DNA of 5,005 nucleotides, from positions 1-5,005 of the forward strand of contig JAHZJZ010000094.1 of NCBI GenBank assembly GCA_022600655.1, written 5' to 3'. Within the stretch, counting starts at the first letter, position 1; each line of letters starts with the position of its first letter. Made by a program: the position numbers and the translations under genes. This document shows positions 1 to 5,005 of the stretch, piece by piece. This stretch comes from Campylobacterota bacterium (GTDB lineage Bacteria; Campylobacterota; Campylobacteria; Campylobacterales; Sulfurovaceae). The notes below the pieces were generated by a model. It did not search any database, was not told the origin of the DNA, and was given only the letters and a program-made list of their open reading frames with translations.

Positions 1-84
1 AGCATAGGAACCGATGGCTTTAGCCTCGTTATGTTCGGAACTAAAGTCCAAATGAGTTTTGAAAGAACTCTAGTAGAGATATAA
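1..84 (+). CDS. 3' end of an unidentified protein gene (partial)
   Basis: Frame 1 is open from the window edge through 27 codons and ends at TAA 82-84. The other two + frames have early stops. The visible tail ends in MSFERTLVEI; I do not recognise the family and no motif can be assigned. The best support for it being real is context: the stop is followed after only 18 bases by a strong ribosome site and an ATG at 103, the usual spacing between genes of an operon. A - strand frame is also open through most of the same stretch, so the call is only moderately safe. It may belong to the same transcript as the lipase operon, although the palindrome at 147-223 lies between them. Confidence 0.45.
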   Translation, partial: SIGTDGFSLVMFGTKVQMSFERTLVEI

Positions 85-102
85 CTTTTTAAAGGAGAAG
101 TG

Positions 103-135
103 ATGAAGAGTAGACTGAGGCGGTATTTAAAATAG
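103..135 (+). other. Ten-codon reading frame with strong ribosome site (mini-ORF or gene remnant)
   Basis: AAAGGAG at 91-97 sits five bases before ATG 103, the same spacing as at the real genes downstream. The frame encodes only MKSRLRRYLK before TAG at 133-135. Five of ten residues are Lys or Arg. No reading frame continues the protein past this point. It could be a translated leader peptide, the stump of a gene whose body was lost when the repeat at 147-223 arrived, or chance. The ribosome site is better supported than the peptide. Confidence 0.2.
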
Positions 136-148
136 TTGACACTTTATT

Positions 149-174
149 GTAGCGTGGTGCATTCTTGCCCACGA
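149..174 (+). repeat. REP-like unit, left copy
   Basis: GTAG (149-152) is followed by stem CGTGG (153-157) pairing with CCACG (169-173). One unpaired T at 158 forms a bulge. The upper stem is GCA (159-161) with TGC (166-168), closed by loop TTCT (162-165). An A follows at 174. The architecture is identical to the right copy. Confidence 0.75.
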
Positions 175-195
175 AAGATAGTTTATATCCGTTCA

Positions 196-221
196 TCGTG
201 GGTTAGAAAACGCCACGCTAC
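196..221 (-). repeat. REP-like unit, right copy
   Basis: Read on the - strand from 221, GTAG is followed by stem CGTGG (217-213) pairing with CCACG (201-197). One unpaired C at 212 forms a bulge. The upper stem is GTT (211-209) with AAC (204-202), closed by loop TTCT (208-205). An A follows at 196. The upper stem differs from the left copy at two base pairs, and both remain paired. Confidence 0.75.
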
Positions 222-276
222 AAAGCTAGTGATGAGAGATACCAAAAGTGGGAATTTTTTACAAATCATACATACA

Positions 277-282
277 AAGGAG
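277..282 (+). promoter_or_regulatory. Ribosome binding site of the hydrolase gene
   Basis: AAGGAG lies five bases before ATG 288. It fixes that ATG as the start, which also places a complete lipoprotein signal at the N-terminus. Confidence 0.8.
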
Positions 283-287
283 TAAAT

Positions 288-1532
288 ATGAGACAATACA
301 TCAAAGGAGTAGCACTAAGCTTACCTATCTTATTGATAGTAGGTTGTGGTGACTTAGACAAACCAAGTAATGAAGCAGTTGAAGGGGGAGAGATGGTTGT
401 AAACTTCTCAGCAGCCATGATGAAACAAAACCTCATCTCAGAGGGTATTGCTGATGAGAACAGCACTGTATTTGGATATAAAGCCTATAAAATTCCTTAT
501 ACAACCACCGATGAACAAGGTAATGAAGTATCAGCTTCTGGGCTTTTTGTAATCCCTACAGGGATGCCTGATGCCGTGGGTCAAATTGGTCTCTCAATGG
601 TAAGTGATGACCATGGAACTATTTTTGCCAATGCAGATGCTCCATCGGTTATTGGCTCTAACAATGGTACTCCTGATGGCTCAGCCATTATTTTAACGTC
701 ATTAGGAGGATTTGCTACACTGCAACCTGACTATATAGGTTTTGGTGATTCAAATGATCACTATCATCCATTTGTACAAAAAAACTCTTTAGCTAATGCA
801 ACGATTGATTTTATTAAAACCGTAAAAACATTTGCTACTACTAACAGTATCACTCTAAATAACCAACTCTTTTTGACTGGTTATAGTGAAGGTGGTTATG
901 CGGCACTTGCTACACTACAAAAGATAGAAGCTGATGAAGAGCTTACTGTAACCATGGCTGCACCAATGGCAGGACCTTATGATCTGAATACCACAGCTTT
1001 TGGTGTCTTAACCCAACCAGAGCTTTCAGTTCCATCATTTATGGCAAATGTCGGGTATGCGTATGCTAAGACCTATAATCAAGAGGTCAGTTCTATTATC
1101 AACGAACCTTACGCCTCGAAGCTACCTACACTCTTTGATGGTTCATTAAGTCGTGAAGCGATTGACCCTGAATTAACCACAGTAACGACAGGGGCAGATG
1201 GTCTCTTTAATCCTACTCTTGTAGGTGACTTCTTAACCAATCCATCAAACTGGTTTAGAGAAGCTGTTTTAGAAAACTCTTTACATGTATGGGTACCTAA
1301 TAGTTCTGTGCGATTTGTACACTGTCAAGGGGATGATGTGATTCCTTATGGTATTGCACAAATAGCAGAGGGAACCATGAAGGCAATGGGAGCAGCTGAT
1401 GTTGCACTCATTCCTGTTGAGCCTACTTTAGGGTTGGCTGACAGTGTAGGTCACTCTGAATGTGGACCAATGGCATATGGTTTAACAACACAGATGTTTT
1501 CAGATGTAAGAAAAGCAACAATTGGGTATTAA
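288..1532 (+). CDS. Lipoprotein alpha/beta hydrolase, secretory-lipase-like esterase
   Basis: This 414-residue protein is predicted to hydrolyse ester bonds, probably of lipids or other hydrophobic esters, outside the inner membrane. Residues 1-20 are a lipoprotein signal: Arg2 and Lys6, a hydrophobic run, and lipobox I-V-G-C with the lipidated Cys at 20. Residue +2 is Gly, not Asp, which by the E. coli rule favours the outer membrane. The hydrolase core shows PDYIGFGDS (147-155) and the nucleophile elbow GYSEGG (198-203) with Ser200. The likely acid is Asp349 or Asp350 in GDDVIP, and the likely catalytic His is His389 in GHSEC. This order and the PDY-x-GFGDS block resemble the secretory lipase (LIP) family, so a lipase or esterase is preferred; a peptidase of the same fold is the main alternative. 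Its stop is 11 bp before the FadL gene, so the two are co-transcribed. The exact substrate cannot be read from sequence. Confidence 0.85.
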   Translation: MRQYIKGVALSLPILLIVGCGDLDKPSNEAVEGGEMVVNFSAAMMKQNLISEGIADENSTVFGYKAYKIPYTTTDEQGNEVSASGLFVIPTGMPDAVGQIGLSMVSDDHGTIFANADAPSVIGSNNGTPDGSAIILTSLGGFATLQPDYIGFGDSNDHYHPFVQKNSLANATIDFIKTVKTFATTNSITLNNQLFLTGYSEGGYAALATLQKIEADEELTVTMAAPMAGPYDLNTTAFGVLTQPELSVPSFMANVGYAYAKTYNQEVSSIINEPYASKLPTLFDGSLSREAIDPELTTVTTGADGLFNPTLVGDFLTNPSNWFREAVLENSLHVWVPNSSVRFVHCQGDDVIPYGIAQIAEGTMKAMGAADVALIPVEPTLGLADSVGHSECGPMAYGLTTQMFSDVRKATIGY

Positions 1533-1538
1533 GAGGAG
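1533..1538 (+). promoter_or_regulatory. Ribosome binding site that fixes the FadL start
   Basis: GAGGAG lies five bases before ATG 1544, just after the hydrolase stop. It selects this ATG over an in-frame ATG at 1460, which lies inside the hydrolase gene and would put 28 non-signal residues before the signal peptide. Confidence 0.85.
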
Positions 1539-1543
1539 ATACA

Positions 1544-2779
1544 ATGAAAAAGATAATCACACTAAGCATACTAACAAGTTCATTGGTACTAGCAGGTGCC
1601 TATAAAGTACCAGAGCAATCTGTAAACTCTATGGCACTGGGTGCTGCCTATGTAGCACACACTACAGGTGCTGACACAGCCTACTATAACCCTGCAAACA
1701 TGGCATTTCTAAGTTCAGATAAGCAGATGATGGAGGGGGGAATAACCTTAGCCCACCTTCCACGAAATAAATTTTCAGGAGTTCAAGCTTTCTCAGAAAC
1801 TGAATTCTATCCAGCCAATGGTGAATCAGAAATAGAGAACCTACTGCTACCTTTCCTTCACTATGTCTCAAACCCAATGGGGGACTTACGATGGGGTGCT
1901 AGTTTAACGATTCCAGGTGGTCTAACCAAACGTTGGGAGTCACCTTACCAAAAACTCTTTGCTGAGGAGTTTACGCTTAAAGTAATTGAGATTAACCCTG
2001 TTCTCTCTTATAAACTGGCTGATAATTTTGCCATCGGTGGTGGAGCAAGATTTATCTACTCTGAGGGCGTTGTCTATAGTGATGGTGCTGATTCAGGTGT
2101 GCCTGTGAAAAGAGAGATGCAAGGAGATACCATCCAATATGGGTATAACCTTGCTATGACTTACAAACCAACCGATGATATCAATATGGCTGCAACCTAT
2201 CGTTCAAATATTGATCTTAAAGAAGAGGGACAAGCTAACCTCTACTTAGGTGCTGCAGGGAAACAGTTTGATGCCGATGTGACCGTACCACTTCCAGCTG
2301 CATTAAATTTAGCTATTAGTAAAACATGGTTAGATAAATTTACACTAGAGTTTAACTACGAACGAACCTACTGGTCAGCTTATAAAGATTTAGACTTTAA
2401 CTATAACGCTCCTATTCAAGCTTCACTCGTCTCCTCTTTTGATGACCCAAAAGACAGAAGCTGGAAAGATACCAATACTTTTAGAGTTGGAGCTACTATA
2501 GAGATGGACAACATCACCTTTATGATGGGTTTTGCTAAAGATGAAACCCCTGCTCCAAAGAAAAATGTTAGCTATGAACTTCCTGACACAGATGCAGAGG
2601 TTATCGCTATGGGTATTCGTGTTCAAGCAACAGACAACTTAACTTGGGGTCTAGCCTATCTTCATGATGAGAAAGAGGGTATGTCACTTATGCCAGGAGA
2701 GAATAGTGGAGGGATTATTGGTTCATTCTCAGCAGGAGGGGCAGACCTTCTTACCGCAGGTATAGGTTATACCTTTTAG
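1544..2779 (+). CDS. FadL-family outer-membrane transporter for hydrophobic compounds
   Basis: This 411-residue protein belongs to the OMPP1/FadL/TodX family of outer-membrane beta-barrels, which carry long-chain fatty acids or other hydrophobic molecules across the outer membrane. The start at 1544 gives a clean signal peptide: Lys2-Lys3, a hydrophobic core, and likely cleavage after A-G-A at residues 17-19. The mature N-terminus then has the family pattern: small residues (SMALGAAYVA, 29-38), an Ala-Asp-Thr-Ala stretch, and the conserved NPA (49-51) of the hatch/N-terminal region. The rest alternates polar and hydrophobic residues as in barrel strands and ends in Tyr-Thr-Phe; a terminal Phe is the usual signal for outer-membrane assembly. 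Length is close to that of E. coli FadL. It lies between a secreted esterase and an acyl-CoA ligase, which fits uptake of a released fatty acid. Family members also carry aromatics and alkanes, so the substrate is inferred from context. Confidence 0.9.
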   Translation: MKKIITLSILTSSLVLAGAYKVPEQSVNSMALGAAYVAHTTGADTAYYNPANMAFLSSDKQMMEGGITLAHLPRNKFSGVQAFSETEFYPANGESEIENLLLPFLHYVSNPMGDLRWGASLTIPGGLTKRWESPYQKLFAEEFTLKVIEINPVLSYKLADNFAIGGGARFIYSEGVVYSDGADSGVPVKREMQGDTIQYGYNLAMTYKPTDDINMAATYRSNIDLKEEGQANLYLGAAGKQFDADVTVPLPAALNLAISKTWLDKFTLEFNYERTYWSAYKDLDFNYNAPIQASLVSSFDDPKDRSWKDTNTFRVGATIEMDNITFMMGFAKDETPAPKKNVSYELPDTDAEVIAMGIRVQATDNLTWGLAYLHDEKEGMSLMPGENSGGIIGSFSAGGADLLTAGIGYTF

Positions 2780-2792
2780 TAAAAAATCATAT

Positions 2793-2799
2793 AAGGAGG
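2793..2799 (+). promoter_or_regulatory. Near-ideal ribosome binding site of the acyl-CoA ligase
   Basis: AAGGAGG, followed by T, matches the 16S anti-Shine-Dalgarno core in full and lies four bases before ATG 2804. It is the strongest of the three operon sites and suggests efficient ligase translation. Confidence 0.85.
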
Positions 2800-2803
2800 T
2801 ATC

Positions 2804-4348
2804 ATGAAATATCCATTTAAAAACTTCTATGACCTCATCACTCAACAGGCAAAAAAAAGAGGGCGAAAAACAGCTCTCTTTGTTGGGGATGAGAAGATAA
2901 GCTATAAAGAGCTACATCAAAAAGCCGATACTTTAGCTGCCTTTTTAGCTAACAATGAAGTAAAAAAGGGAGATAAAGTTGCTCTGTTTATGCGTAACTC
3001 GGCTGAGTTTATTTATGCTGTTTTAGCCATTAATAAACTAGGAGCCATATCTGTTCCTATCAACACCTTTTTAAAAGAGCATGAGCTTAGCTATATACTA
3101 GAAGATTCAGAAGCCAAAGTACTGATTAGTTCACAAGTACATGAAGCTGTTGTTAAACATGAAGAGGTTCAGAGCAACCTTAACCTAACCATTTGGGAGG
3201 GAGAGTTTAGTGAGTACAATACGCGTCATGTTCCGTTCGATAAAGCCATAACTTTTCCTGAACAGGTCGAGGACAACAGTATGGGTTCAGAAGAACTAGC
3301 AGTTATCATCTATACCTCTGGAACCACGGGAAAACCTAAAGGAGCGATGTTAAGTTGTCAAAATATCTTCTCCAATGCTCATGGAGGGGCTTTGCATGTT
3401 GATGCCAACCATAAAGAGAGAGTCGTTGTCTTTCTACCAATGTTTCACTCTTTTACCTTTGCTATTGGGGTGATTATGCCTCTTTATTTAGGGGCTAGTT
3501 CAGTTGTAATTAAATCTCTTAAACCATTTGCCAATATTTTTAAGCAAGTACTCCTCAAACGGGTTACCATCTTCTTAGGTATTCCCGATGTCTATAATGC
3601 TTTGGTCAAAGCCAAACTGCCATGGTACTTTATGTGGTTTAATGCCGTTCGTATCTTTGTCTCAGGAGCAGCTGCCTTGCAACCTAAAACGTTAGAGGGT
3701 ATGCAGAAAAAATTTACACGCTCTAAGCTTCTTGAAGGGTATGGTCTTAGTGAAGCTTCACCAGCTGTTAGCATCAACCCCATTAAACAGCAAAAAGCCA
3801 AATCGGTAGGAACAGCCCTTCACGGCTATCAAATCAAAATTGTTAATGAGAATCTTATGGAGCTTCCACGAGGTGAAATAGGTGATATTATGACCCATGG
3901 AGACAACATTATGTTAGGGTATCTCAAACGCCCAGAAGCAACTGCTGAAACCATCATCAATGGTTGGTTACTCACGGGTGATATGGGTTATATGGATGAA
4001 GATGGTTTCCTCTATATTGTTGACAGAAAAAAAGATTTGGTTATCTCGAAAGGAATCAATATCTACCCACGAGAGCTTGAGGAGGTTATCGATGGATTTA
4101 CAGGCGTTGCCTCTTCAGCAGTGGTTGGTATACCCGATGAAAACAGTGGAGAGATACCTATCGCCTACATCGAGCTTGAAGAGGAGGTTGAAAGCATTGA
4201 TGAGTTGGCTCTTAAAAAACATCTAAGAGAAAACTTAGCCAACTATAAAGTGCCTAGACAACTTCACTTTATAGATGAACTGCCTAAAAATGCCACAGGG
4301 AAAGTACTCAAACGAGAGCTTAAAGAGCAACTGAAAAAGTCATCGTAA
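2804..4348 (+). CDS. Acyl-CoA ligase (AMP-binding, long-chain fatty-acid--CoA ligase type)
   Basis: This 514-residue cytosolic enzyme of the adenylate-forming (ANL) superfamily should activate a carboxylic acid with ATP to an acyl-adenylate and then transfer it to CoA. All core motifs are present in order: the phosphate-binding loop YTSGTTGKPKG (170-180), YGLSEASP (313-320), the ATP-ribose motif TGD (391-393), the hinge region DRKKD (407-411), the G-x-N-x-YP block (417-422), and the C-terminal catalytic Lys500 in NATGK. No signal peptide or membrane segment is evident. The length is normal for the family, and the G-x-N-x-YP block is typical of FadD-like ligases. The gene starts 24 bp after the FadL stop and is the last of the operon. 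Coupling to FadL recalls vectorial acylation, in which ligase activity drives uptake. Chain-length preference cannot be read, and medium-chain or aromatic acids are possible. Its last 29 bp overlap the convergent kinase gene. Confidence 0.92.
   Translation: MKYPFKNFYDLITQQAKKRGRKTALFVGDEKISYKELHQKADTLAAFLANNEVKKGDKVALFMRNSAEFIYAVLAINKLGAISVPINTFLKEHELSYILEDSEAKVLISSQVHEAVVKHEEVQSNLNLTIWEGEFSEYNTRHVPFDKAITFPEQVEDNSMGSEELAVIIYTSGTTGKPKGAMLSCQNIFSNAHGGALHVDANHKERVVVFLPMFHSFTFAIGVIMPLYLGASSVVIKSLKPFANIFKQVLLKRVTIFLGIPDVYNALVKAKLPWYFMWFNAVRIFVSGAAALQPKTLEGMQKKFTRSKLLEGYGLSEASPAVSINPIKQQKAKSVGTALHGYQIKIVNENLMELPRGEIGDIMTHGDNIMLGYLKRPEATAETIINGWLLTGDMGYMDEDGFLYIVDRKKDLVISKGINIYPRELEEVIDGFTGVASSAVVGIPDENSGEIPIAYIELEEEVESIDELALKKHLRENLANYKVPRQLHFIDELPKNATGKVLKRELKEQLKKSS
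4320..4348. other. Tail-to-tail coding overlap of ligase and kinase genes
   Basis: The kinase stop (TAA on -, 4322-4320) lies inside the ligase gene, and the ligase stop (TAA 4346-4348) lies inside the kinase gene. The overlap encodes the last residues of both proteins in different frames. No hairpin with a T-run is seen on either strand here, so the two transcripts probably run into each other's coding region. Confidence 0.9.
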
Positions 4349-5005
4349 AATGAGCTCCATGGTTGCCATTGGTAACCTCTAGCTCTCCTCCTTTATGCTC
4401 TTCAACAATTATTTTTGCTATATAGAGTCCTAAACCTGTCCCATACTTTTGCATTTTAGTTGAGAAGTATGGGTCAAATACTCTATTTATATTCTCTTGT
4501 GTTATCCCTCCAGCATTATCTTCAATATGTAAATAGGTCTTACGCTCTTTCGTCTCTAATCTAATTTTAATCCATCTATTATGATTATCACTCTGCTGTG
4601 CTAAAGCATCTTTGGCATTACGAACAACATTGGTAATTGCCTGAGCAAGTTTATTAGGGTACCCCTCCTCTAGTAATAACTTTACTCCTGATACCATCTC
4701 AATGTTAACTTCTATCTGTTTCTCTTTAAGCATTGGTTCTAAAACCTCAACAGCGTTTTTCACAACCTGCATAAGATTAAAAGAGACTTTTTCTTTATCT
4801 GCTTTAAAAAAGTTACTAAAGTCATTAATAACCTCAGACATCTGTCTAATCTGTTGTCTGGAGTTTTTTTGAAACTCGTCCATTTTATCACTATCGAGTT
4901 TTTCCATACCTTGACAGATATTTAACTTTTCATTTAAAAGTGAAAGTGTATTAAGTGGTCCTTTCCATTGATGGGCTATCATGTTAACAACTTGTCCCAT
5001 CTGTA
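4320..5005 (-). CDS. Sensor histidine kinase, C-terminal catalytic part (5' end outside window)
   Basis: The frame is open to the right edge; Gln precedes the first visible Met (ATG at 5000-4998), so that Met is internal and the true start lies beyond the window. Counting from that Met, the dimerisation helix carries the phospho-acceptor His10 in MIAHQWKGPLN (7-17). Next come the N-box NVVRNAKDAL (124-133), G1-box DNAGGI (161-166), F-box FDPYFSTK (175-182) and G2-box GTGLGL (187-192), a complete HATPase domain ending at residue 226. It should autophosphorylate and pass phosphate to a response regulator that is not in the window. The sensor domain is missing, so the signal is unknown. All visible kinase and ATP-binding motifs look intact. 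The gene converges on the acyl-CoA ligase gene and overlaps its end by 29 bp, so there is no space for a terminator between them. Confidence 0.93.
   Translation of the reverse strand, partial: QMGQVVNMIAHQWKGPLNTLSLLNEKLNICQGMEKLDSDKMDEFQKNSRQQIRQMSEVINDFSNFFKADKEKVSFNLMQVVKNAVEVLEPMLKEKQIEVNIEMVSGVKLLLEEGYPNKLAQAITNVVRNAKDALAQQSDNHNRWIKIRLETKERKTYLHIEDNAGGITQENINRVFDPYFSTKMQKYGTGLGLYIAKIIVEEHKGGELEVTNGNHGAHFTMTFSVAL

Larger units (their letters stand above)
147..223. repeat. Inverted pair of REP-like units (BIME-type palindrome)
   Basis: The outer arms 147-159 and 211-223 pair over 13 positions, 12 Watson-Crick and one G-T. Further in, 162-165 pairs with 205-208, 168-174 with 196-202, and 177-180 with 186-189 around a GTTTA loop. 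Each half is also a hairpin in its own right, preceded by GTAG on its own strand (149-152 on +, 221-218 on -). GTAG followed by a bulged palindrome is the known hallmark of REP elements moved by REP-associated tyrosine transposases (RAYTs), and inverted REP pairs are called BIMEs. No target-site duplication is visible and no T-run follows, so it is neither a typical insertion sequence nor an intrinsic terminator. No transposase gene lies in the window. Confidence 0.8.
85..287. other. Intergenic region upstream of the lipase operon
   Basis: This 203-bp gap holds a 10-codon frame, a 77-bp REP-type palindrome and the ribosome site of the hydrolase gene. I see no tRNA and no hairpin followed by a T-run, so no intrinsic terminator can be named. 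A TTGACA at 136-141 matches a sigma-70 -35 box, but no good -10 box lies 16-18 bases downstream, where the palindrome begins. The AT-rich stretch 250-276 is where a promoter for the operon would be expected, but no convincing TATAAT is visible there. Confidence 0.6.

Noticed and set aside
68..78. Short CTCTA-G-TAGAG palindrome followed by a T5 run at 86-90, as a terminator
   Set aside because: The stem is only 5 bp with a single-base centre, so it cannot form a stable hairpin, and the T-run is separated by seven bases.
136..141. TTGACA as a promoter -35 box
   Set aside because: No acceptable -10 box is found 16-18 bases downstream, where the REP palindrome begins, and a -35 match alone is weak evidence in an AT-rich genome.
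147..223. The palindrome as an intrinsic transcription terminator
   Set aside because: No T-run follows either arm on either strand, and the GTAG-headed double-hairpin layout fits a REP pair better.
1460..1543. Upstream extension of the FadL reading frame
   Set aside because: It lies inside the hydrolase gene in another frame, has no ribosome site of its own, and would bury the signal peptide 28 residues in.
1735..1740. G6 tract in the FadL gene as a phase-variable switch
   Set aside because: Phase-variable G tracts in this phylum are normally longer; six bases encoding Gly-Gly is unremarkable and the frame is intact.
2851..2858. A8 tract near the start of the ligase gene as a slippage site
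   Set aside because: It encodes ordinary Lys codons in an AT-rich gene, the frame is intact, and nothing points to programmed slippage.
3960..4226. Open frame of 88 codons on the + strand inside the ligase gene
   Set aside because: It lies wholly inside the conserved C-terminal domain of the ligase, has no ribosome site and no recognisable protein features, so it is a frame shadow.

Overview
The window looks like an AT-rich bacterial chromosome segment, most likely from a Campylobacterota (Epsilonproteobacteria) lineage such as a Sulfurimonas, Sulfurovum or Arcobacter relative. That placement is an inference. It rests on low GC by eye, strong AGGAG-type ribosome sites, and a histidine kinase core with the 'MIAHQWxxPLN' H-box common in that phylum. 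No rRNA or other marker gene is present to confirm it.

Layout. Positions 1-84 are probably the 3' end of an unidentified gene read on the + strand. Positions 85-287 are non-coding apart from a 10-codon reading frame (103-135) with a good ribosome site. This gap holds a 77-bp near-perfect palindrome (147-223) made of two inverted REP-like units, each beginning GTAG. Three genes follow on the + strand, 11 and 24 bp apart, and surely form an operon: a lipoprotein alpha/beta hydrolase of the secretory-lipase type (288-1532), a FadL-family outer-membrane transporter (1544-2779) and a FadD-type acyl-CoA ligase (2804-4348). The 3' part of a sensor histidine kinase gene lies on the - strand (4320-5005). 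It runs off the right edge and overlaps the ligase gene tail-to-tail by 29 bp.

How the genes fit together. The operon reads as a lipid-scavenging module. A surface or periplasmic esterase would release a hydrophobic acid from an ester, the FadL barrel would bring it across the outer membrane, and the ligase would trap it as its acyl-CoA. No beta-oxidation gene is visible, so the fate of the acyl-CoA (breakdown or reuse in membrane lipids) is open. The kinase is convergent, so it is not part of the operon, and nothing here links it to the operon's control.

The most striking non-coding signal is the REP pair. Its two units share a stem, a one-base bulge and a TTCT loop, and they differ by paired (compensatory) changes in the upper stem. 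I see no wholly new multi-gene system in this window.
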